Assembly (NCBI RefSeq): GCF_001679325.1
Contig: NZ_LZMX01000030.1
From: Haemophilus_D parainfluenzae_AD
GTDB lineage: Bacteria; Pseudomonadota; Gammaproteobacteria; Enterobacterales; Pasteurellaceae
Direction: 5' to 3' (one strand)
DNA: 64,000 bases
A model generated the notes under the pieces. It had not been told where the DNA came from and did no database searches. It saw only the letters and a program-made list of their open reading frames with translations. Every line of letters begins with the position of its first letter. Position 1 is the first letter of the stretch. Of this stretch, positions 10,601 to 18,000 are shown piece after piece. Position numbers and translations under genes: made by a program.

Positions 10601-11053
10601 TAGAATGGCCACAATGGTGAGCGCTTGAATCACACCGTTTGCCATACCGATATTTTCAGTGCCCACAATCGATTTAATAATGCTATATTTGGCGGGAGAA
10701 TAGACCGCACTTTGCGCTGCTAAAATCAATGTGAGTACAAAGGAAAGAGCAAACATGCCCGTCATATAACTCAATAAAATCCCCGCACTGATCACCACCG
10801 CCGCTAAACTGCTATAACGAATCACATTGGTGCGAGAAAATTTATCGTTGATAAATGCCGAAGGGGAAAACAAGAAAATAAACGGTAATAAAATCATCGC
10901 ATTAATTAATGCCGTTAAAACCACCAAACTCTCCCCTGAAAAGCTTTTCAATAATACATTTTGAATGGTAATTTTATGTGCCAAATCCACACTGGCATTA
11001 ATAAAGGCAATGGCTAAATAAGGCACAAAGCCAGCATATTTTAAGAGTTTCAT
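7604..11053 (-). CDS. aas: Trifunctional LplT-Aas-type protein: lysophospholipid flippase (MFS) / acyltransferase / acyl-ACP synthetase
   Basis: An inner-membrane protein for recapture and re-acylation of lysophospholipids. Three domains are fused in 1149 residues. Residues about 1-400 form a 12-segment MFS transporter like LplT. Residues about 430-620 form a PlsC-type acyltransferase with NHISWID (HX4D motif, near 450) and FPEGHIS (near 519). The remainder is an AMP-binding acyl-ACP synthetase with FSSGSEGDPKG (near 794) and YGATETAP (near 934). In E. coli lplT and aas are separate adjacent genes. The start overlaps the upstream MerR gene by four bases. I infer flipping of the lipid followed by acylation on the cytoplasmic side. 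Confidence 0.9.
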   Translation of the reverse strand: MKLLKYAGFVPYLAIAFINASVDLAHKITIQNVLLKSFSGESLVVLTALINAMILLPFIFLFSPSAFINDKFSRTNVIRYSSLAAVVISAGILLSYMTGMFALSFVLTLILAAQSAVYSPAKYSIIKSIVGTENIGMANGVIQALTIVAILFSSFAFSFFFEAHYVASDDPNEVLQSVWVIGVALVLLSALEAYFAFKIPFFKQEAENTEGQFDMRKYLSLGYLKDNVRTLKADQNIWLSVIGLSLFWGVSQIIVAAFPAHYKAMFNEDNAVVIQAILAVSGVGLVLGSYLAGRASRLHIELGIVPLGALGICASLFFLTLAQSGVVLALCSFVFGFSGGLLIVPLNATIQYFAPEKISGKIMAGNNFVQNVFMVVFLLLSIVFVQLNVSTQGLFLVTSAACFAASLYTMSKVPHLFTRLFLLFALKANYRFHVGGLKNLPQSGGVLLLGNHISWIDWLVLQAASPRAIKFVMYRPIYNKWYLTWFFRIFKVIPIGGGASRESIETIREYLARGEVVALFPEGHISYNGQINEFQKGFEHVLKDLENVTTVPFYLRGLWGSSFSRADSFYKNLTKRQGKREILVAFGKPIHGFIDATAMKQKVLELSFSVWEKVMSKRKPLMHHWLNSAKSNLFKEVAVDAQGTKLNNLKFIAAVLMFVKTLKAALGNEKNVGVLLPSSSVGAIINMTLMVMGKVPVNLNYTLSPEVMEKALKKANISQVITSEKFLDKLNAKGFDFSQVVADKALFMENLGKSITKANKVLSFLTAFLAPQWWIKLRYFAEVSLEDNATILFSSGSEGDPKGIELSHKNLLTNIKQIGELLNFHKDDVILNSLPIFHSFGLTVTTLLPLCEGIKMVSVADPTDGATVGKMCARHRVSILFGTSTFFRLYVRNKKFHPLMLQNVRMVIAGAEKLKADVKEAFKLKFGLEIYEGYGATETAPVASVNMPNLLDPETLQEFTFNQAGTVGMPLPGTIIKIVDPESLQELPVGEDGLILIGGGQVMKGYLDAPEKTAEVIVEIDGVRYYKTGDKGHIDHNGFITIVYRYSRFAKVGGEMISLGSVEEKLSQVFDEENQFVAVAVSDDKKGESIVLLIKSALSLDEINERIKGLNVPPIMLPSQVFLVDEIPMLGSGKVDFKGAKNLAMSLVK

Positions 11054-11691
11054 TTCGCACTCTCCGCTTGATAAAGATTGAAGGTTTTCATATTTAAGAG
11101 ATAAGGTTTTAACACCAACAACAAATCAAATAAATGTTTTAATTTTTCATCTTTTTGTTCGCTATTAGCTAATGCCGCTAAAGTCACATTTACCTCTTTT
11201 TCCGCTAACATTTTTGCTGCAGCCAAATAAGCTTTCACTACATCCATTTCGGCTTCATCACAACGAGCCAAGATCGCCAAAATATCGCGTTCTTTTGCCG
11301 TAAAAATGCCTTCACGAGGATTCAATAAGCCTTCCGCTACCATGTCTTCGATTTGTTTAGCGGAAAGATGAAATTCTTCACATAATTGCTCAATAGTGAA
11401 TACCTCATTTTCTGCCCCCATGATGATATCCAATAATCCAATAAGGCTTTCATAAGGATTATTCCAATCAAAATGAGGATGTGCAAAAAGTGCTTTAATT
11501 TGTGAAATCGTCGCATTGAAATTACTTTGTAGATATTTAATAAAGCTGAGTAACTTCACACAATGTTCATCATAGAGATGAAAATTCGGTTTATCTTTCA
11601 CCGGCTCTGGCAACAAACCTTCTTTCACATAGTACAGCACCGTGGATTTTGGTGTCTGACTAAGCTTAACCAAATCATTCATTTTTAACAT
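11050..11691 (-). CDS. MerR-type transcriptional regulator, probable regulator of the adjacent aas gene
   Basis: This 213-residue protein begins with a MerR-like winged helix-turn-helix (MNDLVKLSQTPKSTVLYYVKEGLLP, where short motif parts such as TVLYYVKEGLLP are diagnostic), followed by a helical region. The C-terminal half has no recognisable metal-binding cysteine set, so the signal is unknown. A second helix-turn-helix-like stretch lies around residues 100-130 (FHLSAKQIEDMVAEGLLNP). The stop overlaps the start of the fused aas gene by four bases, so the two are co-translated. I infer that it senses a lipid or membrane signal and controls this two-gene operon. Confidence 0.8.
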   Translation of the reverse strand: MLKMNDLVKLSQTPKSTVLYYVKEGLLPEPVKDKPNFHLYDEHCVKLLSFIKYLQSNFNATISQIKALFAHPHFDWNNPYESLIGLLDIIMGAENEVFTIEQLCEEFHLSAKQIEDMVAEGLLNPREGIFTAKERDILAILARCDEAEMDVVKAYLAAAKMLAEKEVNVTLAALANSEQKDEKLKHLFDLLLVLKPYLLNMKTFNLYQAESAK

Positions 11692-11783
11692 AAGGATTTC
11701 CCTCTAGGTTGATTTGTTGTGTATTGTATCGCATAAAAATAAAAAGTAAATAGTGTTACTCTACGCTTTTCATAAAATTTAAT

Positions 11784-11815
11784 AAAAAAGTTGTTCACCA
11801 AATCATGAACAACTT
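11784..11815 (-). terminator. Terminator of the orphan peptide-binding lipoprotein gene
   Basis: AAGTTGTTCA (11789-11798) pairs perfectly with TGAACAACTT (11806-11815). Read on the minus strand, the stem is followed by a T-rich run directly downstream of the stop at 11828. Confidence 0.8.
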
Positions 11816-11827
11816 TCTTAATCAGCT

Positions 11828-13390
11828 TTAGCTTTCAACTTTTCGCCATAGATCCTTACTGTAAATGACGCCCACTGGATTTTTCTTCGCCCCCATAATA
11901 GTTGGAGAAAGATAAACTGGCGTGGTGTATTGGAAAAGCGGTAAAGCAAGGTTTTCCTGTTGGATCTTCTCACTTAATTTTAAGTAAATTTCTGACCGCT
12001 CTTTTTCATTTAAGCTTTTCAATGCTTGCTCAAAAAGTTGGTCATATTCCGCATTGGCATAGCCATTTTTATTATCGGGACTTTTAGAATAGAACAAACC
12101 CAAGAATGCCATAGGATGATTAAAGTCTGCGCACCAGCCAGAACGAATGACTTGGAAATCCCCTTTTTGGCGCTTAGTCTGTAATGTTTGCCAATTGACT
12201 GGTTGAGCATCCACGCGCAACATATCGGACTGCGTCAATTGCCCCACTAAACGTTGCGCAATATTCAAATGCAAGGGGGCATCATCATAGAGCACATTTA
12301 AATGTAGCGGATGTTTTTCATCAATTTTATTTTGAGCCAATAACTGCTCGGCAACAACAGGCTCCCATCTTGAATCTTGTCCATTTAACATGGCTTTCGG
12401 TAAAAAATACGAACTCGGAATTGCCGCTGGAATCTCATTATTCACAATATTCGTAACCGAAACCAACGAAGCAATCGCCTTACGCACATCTGCCTTAGCA
12501 ACTTTAGGATCTTTCAGATTAAATTCATAAAAATATCCACAAAGCTGCGGAAAATGTTGAAGGTCCGCGTTCACTTCTGGTACATCAACTACCACATCAA
12601 AGTCAGATAATTTAGTGGCGATAAAAGGCAAATATTCTACACGCTCAAAAGCCACATTATTTTTCTGCCAATAATAGGGATTTTTAGTTAAGTGTATGCT
12701 TTTCACACTTTCACTTTCGATCATATAAGCCCCGTTTGTCACTGGATAATCAGGATCGCTATATTGTGGCACGAGGCTAATATGCGCCAACATTTCCGGT
12801 AAATATGGTGTTGGTTTATCAAGCTCAATACGTAAAGTGCGGTCATTTTCTGCATAAATGCCTAAGCTCTTAAAAGGTTTATTTTTTTCTAAAACGCCTT
12901 TCGCATTTTTTAGATTAAGATAAGCCAAATAAGATCTTAATGGACTATTTGATTGAGACAATGCTTGCCAAGAAAGCATGACATCCTGAGCAACTAAAGG
13001 ATCGCCATTTGACCAACGAAGCCCTTCTCGCAAGGTAAAGATCCAGGTTTTGTTATCTTTCGTTTGCCAACTTTCTGCGATACCCGGCACGATTCGCCCT
13101 TCCGAATCATAAGCGGTTAAACCTTCATATAAATCACGCAATAAGTTTTCTTGTTCCGGATAACGCACAAACCAAGGCTCAAAAGAAGGAGTATGAGTAA
13201 ACGCGCGAGTCAGTAAAGTCCTACTCGGTTTTGATGTATTTTCTTGTTCGATAGACTGACTTTGTGTTGGTTGCTCTTCTGCTGCCGTGTTTGTAGATTT
13301 AGGACTGTTTAATTTATCACAACCACTCAATCCAAAAACAATACCGAAAATGACCGCACTTTTAAGCCAAGTAAGGAAAGCATTATCCAT
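11828..13390 (-). CDS. Orphan peptide ABC transporter substrate-binding lipoprotein (OppA/SapA family)
   Basis: A solute-binding protein of the OppA/DppA family (SBP_bac_5), about 520 residues. A lipoprotein signal peptide ends at FGLSGC, giving lipidation of the cysteine near residue 24. The body contains typical family blocks such as DNKTWIFTLREGLRWSNGDP and the late segment VIRSGWCADFNHPMAFL. The frame extends two codons to a TTG at 13396; the ATG at 13390 is preferred. No permease or ATPase gene is nearby, so it must use a transporter encoded elsewhere. The next genes are a YbaN-type membrane protein (8-base overlap) and, divergently, the oligopeptidase gene prlC, which suggests peptide use. 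A role in binding another ligand such as heme is possible. Confidence 0.82.
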   Translation of the reverse strand: MDNAFLTWLKSAVIFGIVFGLSGCDKLNSPKSTNTAAEEQPTQSQSIEQENTSKPSRTLLTRAFTHTPSFEPWFVRYPEQENLLRDLYEGLTAYDSEGRIVPGIAESWQTKDNKTWIFTLREGLRWSNGDPLVAQDVMLSWQALSQSNSPLRSYLAYLNLKNAKGVLEKNKPFKSLGIYAENDRTLRIELDKPTPYLPEMLAHISLVPQYSDPDYPVTNGAYMIESESVKSIHLTKNPYYWQKNNVAFERVEYLPFIATKLSDFDVVVDVPEVNADLQHFPQLCGYFYEFNLKDPKVAKADVRKAIASLVSVTNIVNNEIPAAIPSSYFLPKAMLNGQDSRWEPVVAEQLLAQNKIDEKHPLHLNVLYDDAPLHLNIAQRLVGQLTQSDMLRVDAQPVNWQTLQTKRQKGDFQVIRSGWCADFNHPMAFLGLFYSKSPDNKNGYANAEYDQLFEQALKSLNEKERSEIYLKLSEKIQQENLALPLFQYTTPVYLSPTIMGAKKNPVGVIYSKDLWRKVES

Positions 13391-13844
13391 TTTCAACGTC
13401 TTCTGTTTTAATCCAAAAGAAAAAGAACCAATATTTTACCGCAATTAAAATGGCAATGATCGTTCGCCCCACTACACTTGGGGTAAAGTAAAAGCCAATT
13501 AAAAGCATTGTAGTTGAAAAGGTCAGAATAGAAATTTTTGCTTTTTTTGTTAATGCACGACGTTCATTAAAAGACTTCAGATACTTTTGATAAAGCTTTG
13601 TCTCTAAAAACCAACGTTCTAAGCGAGATGAACCTTGCGCAAAAGAATAAAGTGTTAGCAACAAAAAAGGTGTTGTCGGAAGAATGGGTAGAAAAATACC
13701 AATCACGCCTAAAACCAAAGAAATACAACCAAGTACAATATAAATAGCTTTAATTAAAGGATTTTTGGGGAAGAATTTAAGTGCAACAAAACCGACTATA
13801 ACCGAAAACGTGATTAAGCCAGAAAACAATAACGCGTCGTTCAT
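13383..13844 (-). CDS. YbaN-family inner membrane protein (DUF454)
   Basis: A small hydrophobic protein with about four membrane segments and the family signature GIFLPILPTTPFLLLTLYSFAQGS followed by SRLERWFLETKLYQKYL. The function of the family is not established. The reading frame runs back to 13949, across the prlC promoter region. AGGA at 13851-13854 stands six bases before the ATG at 13844 (the third of three consecutive ATGs), so I use that start (153 residues); 13847 or 13850 are equally legal. Its stop overlaps the start of the orphan peptide-binding lipoprotein gene. Confidence 0.75.
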   Translation of the reverse strand: MNDALLFSGLITFSVIVGFVALKFFPKNPLIKAIYIVLGCISLVLGVIGIFLPILPTTPFLLLTLYSFAQGSSRLERWFLETKLYQKYLKSFNERRALTKKAKISILTFSTTMLLIGFYFTPSVVGRTIIAILIAVKYWFFFFWIKTEDVENG

Positions 13845-13960
13845 CATCATTCCTAAATAAAAGTGATACGCAATTATTACTGATTTTTTAGATTTTTCAA
13901 CCTTGATATTATAGAATTTGTCGCAATTTACTAAAGAAACAGTTAGCAAAAGGAATATTT

Positions 13961-16000
13961 ATGTCTAATCCATTACTTCATATTGAAGGCTTACCTCCGT
14001 TTTCTCAAATCAAACCAGAACATATTCAACCGGCAATCCAAGAACTCATCGAAGAAAATCGTCAAGCCATTGAACAAGTTTTAAAACAACCGCACTTTAC
14101 TTGGGAAAATTTTATTGAACCGCTTTCTGAAGCTGGCGAACGCCTAAGCCGTGCTTGGTCACCAATCTCTCATTTAAATTCAGTTAAAAACAGCCCTGAA
14201 TTACGTGATGCGTACCAAGCCTGCTTACCACTACTCTCTGAATACAGCACTTGGGTGGGTCAACACAAAGGCTTATACAATGCTTATTTAGCCTTAAAAA
14301 ATAGTCCTGAATTTGCCACTTATTCAGTGGCGCAAAAGAAAGCGATTGAAAACGCACTGCGTGATTTTGAGCTTTCAGGTATCGGTTTATCTGAAGAAAA
14401 ACAAAAACGTTATGGCGAGATTGTGACTCGTTTATCAGAATTAAGTGCACAATTTAGCAATAATGTGCTCGATGCCACCATGGGTTGGGAAAAAGTCATT
14501 GAAGATGAAAGCCAATTAGCGGGGCTTCCTGAATCTGCATTACTTGCAGCAAAACAATCTGCTGAAAGTAAAGGCTTAAAAGGCTATCGTTTTACGTTAG
14601 AAATTCCAAGTTATTTACCTATTATGACCTATTGTGAAAATGCAGCATTACGCGAAGAAATGTATCGTGCTTATGCGACTCGCGCTTCTGATCAAGGTCC
14701 GAATGCAGGCAAATGGGATAACACGGCGATCATTGAAGAAATCATGACGTTACGCGTGGAACTAGCGAAATTGCTAGGTTTCAATACCTATACTGAACGC
14801 TCACTTGCGACCAAAATGGCAGAAAATCCACAACAAGTGTTAGATTTCTTAAATAACCTTGCAGATCGTTCAAAAGCGCAAGGTGAGAAAGAATTAGCAG
14901 AACTTAAAGCTTATTGTGAAAAAGAATTTGGCGTAACGGAACTTGCCCCTTGGGATATCAGTTTCTACTCTGAAAAACAAAAACAACATTTATATGCGAT
15001 CAATGATGAAGAACTTCGTCCTTATTTCCCTGAAGATCGCGTTATTTCGGGCTTATTTGAATTAATTAAACGTATTTTTAATATTCGTGCAGTTGAACGT
15101 TTTGGCGTAGATACTTGGCATAAAGATGTGCGTTTCTTTGATTTAATTGATGAAACCGATGAAGTACGTGGCAGTTTCTATCTCGATCTTTATGCACGTG
15201 AAAATAAACGTGGCGGCGCATGGATGGATGATTGTATCGGTAGAAAACGTAATGCTGACGGTTCAATTCAAAAACCAGTTGCTTATTTAACGTGTAACTT
15301 CAACGCGCCTATTGGTGATAAACCTGCACTATTCACCCATGATGAAGTCACAACTCTCTTCCATGAGTTTGGTCACGGCATTCACCATATGCTCACCAAA
15401 GTTGATGTGCCGGATGTTGCGGGTATCAATGGTGTACCTTGGGATGCAGTAGAACTTCCAAGTCAATTTATGGAAAACTGGTGTTGGGAAAAAGAAGCGC
15501 TTGATTTTATTTCTGGTCATTTTGAAACGCACGAACCATTGCCAGAAGAAAAATTAAATCAACTTCTCAAAGCAAAAAACTACCAAGCAGCGATGTTTGT
15601 GTTACGCCAGCTTGAATTTGGCTTGTTTGATTTTACCCTTCATCATACTTTTGAAGTGGGTAAAGCTGATCAAGTCCTTGATACCTTAAAAGCGGTGAAA
15701 GATAAAGTTGCCGTGATTAAAGGTGTTGAATGGGCAAGAACACCACATAGCTTTAGCCATATCTTTGCAGGCGGTTATGCGGCCGGTTATTACAGCTATT
15801 TATGGGCTGAAGTGCTATCTGCAGATGCGTTCTCTCGCTTTGAAGAAGAAGGGATTTTTAATCCAATTACGGGTAAATCTTTCTTGGATGAAATTCTCAC
15901 TCGTGGTGGCTCTGAAGAACCAATGGTCTTATTCAAACGCTTCCGTGGACGTGAACCTCAATTAGACGCATTGCTTCGTCATAAAGGCATTGCGAACTAA
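13961..16000 (+). CDS. prlC: Oligopeptidase A (M3 zinc metallopeptidase)
   Basis: A cytoplasmic zinc peptidase that degrades short peptides and cleaved signal peptides. 679 residues, the family length. The zinc motif HEFGH, in LFHEFGHGIHHML, lies near residue 467, and the third zinc ligand is expected in the downstream VELPSQFMENW block. AAAAGGAA lies upstream of the ATG. It is divergent from the YbaN-type gene and the orphan peptide-binding lipoprotein, so peptide capture and peptide degradation genes share one region. It ends before an uptake-signal-like hairpin. Confidence 0.95.
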   Translation: MSNPLLHIEGLPPFSQIKPEHIQPAIQELIEENRQAIEQVLKQPHFTWENFIEPLSEAGERLSRAWSPISHLNSVKNSPELRDAYQACLPLLSEYSTWVGQHKGLYNAYLALKNSPEFATYSVAQKKAIENALRDFELSGIGLSEEKQKRYGEIVTRLSELSAQFSNNVLDATMGWEKVIEDESQLAGLPESALLAAKQSAESKGLKGYRFTLEIPSYLPIMTYCENAALREEMYRAYATRASDQGPNAGKWDNTAIIEEIMTLRVELAKLLGFNTYTERSLATKMAENPQQVLDFLNNLADRSKAQGEKELAELKAYCEKEFGVTELAPWDISFYSEKQKQHLYAINDEELRPYFPEDRVISGLFELIKRIFNIRAVERFGVDTWHKDVRFFDLIDETDEVRGSFYLDLYARENKRGGAWMDDCIGRKRNADGSIQKPVAYLTCNFNAPIGDKPALFTHDEVTTLFHEFGHGIHHMLTKVDVPDVAGINGVPWDAVELPSQFMENWCWEKEALDFISGHFETHEPLPEEKLNQLLKAKNYQAAMFVLRQLEFGLFDFTLHHTFEVGKADQVLDTLKAVKDKVAVIKGVEWARTPHSFSHIFAGGYAAGYYSYLWAEVLSADAFSRFEEEGIFNPITGKSFLDEILTRGGSEEPMVLFKRFRGREPQLDALLRHKGIAN

Positions 16001-16009
16001 TAACTAAAA

Positions 16010-16039
16010 AAGAGCGGTCAAATTTTTGACCGTTTTTTT
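16010..16039 (+). terminator. Terminator of prlC
   Basis: CGGTCAAA (16015-16022) faces TTTGACCG (16025-16032) and is followed by seven Ts. The left arm lies in the variant uptake core AAGAGCGGTC; the right arm has lost the rest of the core. Confidence 0.75.
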
Positions 16040-16060
16040 ATCTTCCAATATGCAGAAAAT

Positions 16061-16096
16061 AAAAAAGCCCTCGGTAATCCGAAGGCTTTTATTTTT
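16061..16096. terminator. Terminator of rpsO, probably bidirectional
   Basis: AAAAGCC-TCGG pairs with CCGA-GGCTTTT (one internal mismatch) around a TAAT loop, with A and T runs on the outside. It lies 17 bases beyond the rpsO stop. Confidence 0.8.
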
Positions 16097-16112
16097 ACTA
16101 TCGTAATAAAAA

Positions 16113-16382
16113 TTAGCGACGTAAACCTAAACGAGCGATAGTGCTTTGGTATAAAGCAAGATCAGTACGTTTTAAGTAGTCTAAAAGTTTACGACGACGA
16201 GAAACCATACGTAATAAACCACGACGACCATGGTGGTCTTTTTTGTGCTCAGCGAAGTGAGCTTGTAAGTGGTTGATTTGTGCAGTTAATAATGCGATTT
16301 GAACTTCAGAAGAACCAGTATCTTTCGCATCGCGACCAAATTCAGCAACGATTGCTGCTTTTTTTTCAGTACTTAGAGACAT
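16113..16382 (-). CDS. rpsO: 30S ribosomal protein S15
   Basis: The 89-residue primary 16S rRNA-binding protein of the small-subunit platform. The sequence contains the conserved GSSEVQIALLTAQINHLQ and HHGRRGLLRMVSRRRKLLDYL blocks. AGGAG lies just before the ATG. pnp, its usual partner, is not next to it; the gene stands alone between two terminators. A leader hairpin upstream may mediate autoregulation. Confidence 0.97.
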   Translation of the reverse strand: MSLSTEKKAAIVAEFGRDAKDTGSSEVQIALLTAQINHLQAHFAEHKKDHHGRRGLLRMVSRRRKLLDYLKRTDLALYQSTIARLGLRR

Positions 16383-16419
16383 TTTTTACTCCTAAAAGGT
16401 AGTGTTATTAATACATCAT

Positions 16420-16441
16420 TCGCCGATCTCTAACTCAGCGA
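16420..16441 (-). promoter_or_regulatory. Possible S15 autoregulatory leader hairpin of rpsO
   Basis: On the rpsO strand TCGCTGA pairs with TCGGCGA (one G-T pair) around an 8-base loop, about 40 bases before the start codon. S15 represses its own mRNA through leader structures in several bacteria; that this is such an element is inference. Confidence 0.4.
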
Positions 16442-16514
16442 TGACAAGGAGCCTGAATTTTAACGATTGAAGCCAATAAAAGCAAGGAATTATTACGCTG
16501 TTCCTCTTAAATGT

Positions 16515-17231
16515 TTAATCATTTTTAAATCCATTCTTACGAATAATGTCTTGCGCATGCTCGCTCAATAAAAATTGATAAAATCGTTGCGTCAATGCGG
16601 CATCATTCAGCATAGCAAGGACATACTCTGCGCAAATATCATATTCAGATGGCAATGCATGACAAAGCATCCCCAAATTTTCTAATCTTGTCTGATAATG
16701 CGCATAGCCCAACATCATATCCGCATAATCGTTTTTCAAGAGATAATGTGAAGCCATTTCACCTGGAGGTATGACAACTTGATTTTCTGTTCCTCCGACC
16801 AATTTCAATGCCTTCGATTTTAACCTTTTACCTTGTTCAGGATAATCTTTTTCAATAAGGTCAAAAAGCTGCCAAGCATAATCACCGCAAGGATCACAAA
16901 CTGGCGTTGACGTGGCTAATCGATATTGATCATCAAAAAGTAGCTCAAGGGTATCTCGCTGAAATTCTGGCTTATTCTTTGTTGTCAGCATAAGTTGATT
17001 ATAAGTTAACACCTGCTGCTGAAAAACTCGACGCCCTAGTGCCGATACATTTTCTGAATTCGCACTAATAAAAAGATCAGCTAACGCTCCTTGTATTATG
17101 CGCGTTTTCAACAACCCAGCGGGCCCCAATATGCATTCAATTTCCACTTCATGACATTGCTTAAATGCACGAGTAAGCTCCAATAAGGCATATCGGAAGC
17201 TTCCCGCACTATAAATAGTGAGTTTATTCAT
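16515..17231 (-). CDS. ModA-like oxyanion-binding protein without a signal peptide
   Basis: A 238-residue protein of the ModA/extracellular solute-binding type (YSAGSFRYALLELTRAF at the N-terminus, then GPAGLLKTRIIQGALADLFISANSE). Unlike secreted ModA it has no hydrophobic signal sequence: the fold begins immediately at MNKLTIYSAGS. The start at 17231 has AAGGAAAGAG directly upstream and overlaps the end of molC by eight bases, so an N-terminal truncation by a wrong start is unlikely. It is the last gene of the molA-molB-molC operon. It may be a cytoplasmic oxyanion sensor or storage protein, or may have lost export. I recall a similar gene beside molBC in H. influenzae. Confidence 0.72.
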   Translation of the reverse strand: MNKLTIYSAGSFRYALLELTRAFKQCHEVEIECILGPAGLLKTRIIQGALADLFISANSENVSALGRRVFQQQVLTYNQLMLTTKNKPEFQRDTLELLFDDQYRLATSTPVCDPCGDYAWQLFDLIEKDYPEQGKRLKSKALKLVGGTENQVVIPPGEMASHYLLKNDYADMMLGYAHYQTRLENLGMLCHALPSEYDICAEYVLAMLNDAALTQRFYQFLLSEHAQDIIRKNGFKND

Positions 17232-18000
17232 CTCTCTTTCCTTCTAACAAAACCTCATAAACCGGCACAAAATGGCTAAACGGTTGCTGTTGATATTGCG
17301 ATTGTTCAACGATCATCGGTAAATGAAAAAGTGCGGTCAGATTTTCAGAAGTTAATATCTCATCCGTTTGTCCAAAGCGAATAAAATTCCGATTGATCAA
17401 AAGCGTTTTATTCGCAATCGCTTGTGCATGATTAGGTTGATGCGTGGTGAAAATAATTCCCAGGCCGTGCTTTTTCGCTAATTGTCTTAAAAGTGATAAC
17501 ACCGCATCTTGGTTGGCTAAATCAAGCGCTGAAGTGGGTTCATCCAACAGCATTAAACGGCATTCAGATGCAATGGCACGTGCAATCAAGATCAACTGAC
17601 GTTGTCCACCTGAAAGTGAAGCAAAATCTTGCTCGGCTAAATGCTGCAACTGTAAATCAGCTAACGCTTGTAACGCCACTTCAATATCTTGTGGTTTAGG
17701 CTTACTAAAGGTGGCAATATGGTTTGAACGCCCCATTAACACAATATCCAATACCGAATAGGCAAAAGGTGCACTGAAAAATTGCGGGACAAAACCTATC
17801 GAGTCATTCAGCTGAATATTGCCTTGTAAGGGGCGATGGATGCCAAGTAACAGATCTAACAAGGTACTTTTGCCACAACCATTTTGTCCTAAAATCGCGA
17901 GAATCTCTCCTGCCTGTAAAGCAAAATTGAGATGTTGAAAAAGCAGGTTGTTTTTTTCATAAGCAAATGCAAGATCATTTACTTTAATCAAATCAGTCAC
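17224..18000 (-). CDS. molC: Molybdate/tungstate ABC transporter ATP-binding protein MolC
   Basis: Cytoplasmic ATPase of the MolBCA importer. It carries Walker A (LGQNGCGKSTLLDLLLG), the signature LSGGQRQLILIARA, and Walker B LMLLDEPTSALD. An ATG at 18012 opens the frame, but GGAG lies six bases before the GTG at 18000, which also gives a family-like N-terminus and a shorter overlap with molB, so 258 residues are preferred. It overlaps molB upstream and the ModA-like gene downstream, implying tight translational coupling. The sequence is close to H. influenzae HI1470 as I remember it. Confidence 0.88.
   Translation of the reverse strand: MTDLIKVNDLAFAYEKNNLLFQHLNFALQAGEILAILGQNGCGKSTLLDLLLGIHRPLQGNIQLNDSIGFVPQFFSAPFAYSVLDIVLMGRSNHIATFSKPKPQDIEVALQALADLQLQHLAEQDFASLSGGQRQLILIARAIASECRLMLLDEPTSALDLANQDAVLSLLRQLAKKHGLGIIFTTHQPNHAQAIANKTLLINRNFIRFGQTDEILTSENLTALFHLPMIVEQSQYQQQPFSHFVPVYEVLLEGKRDE

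Noticed and set aside
13845..13949. Extended N-terminus of the YbaN-type protein
   Set aside because: The added residues are polar and not family-like, and they cover the probable prlC promoter.
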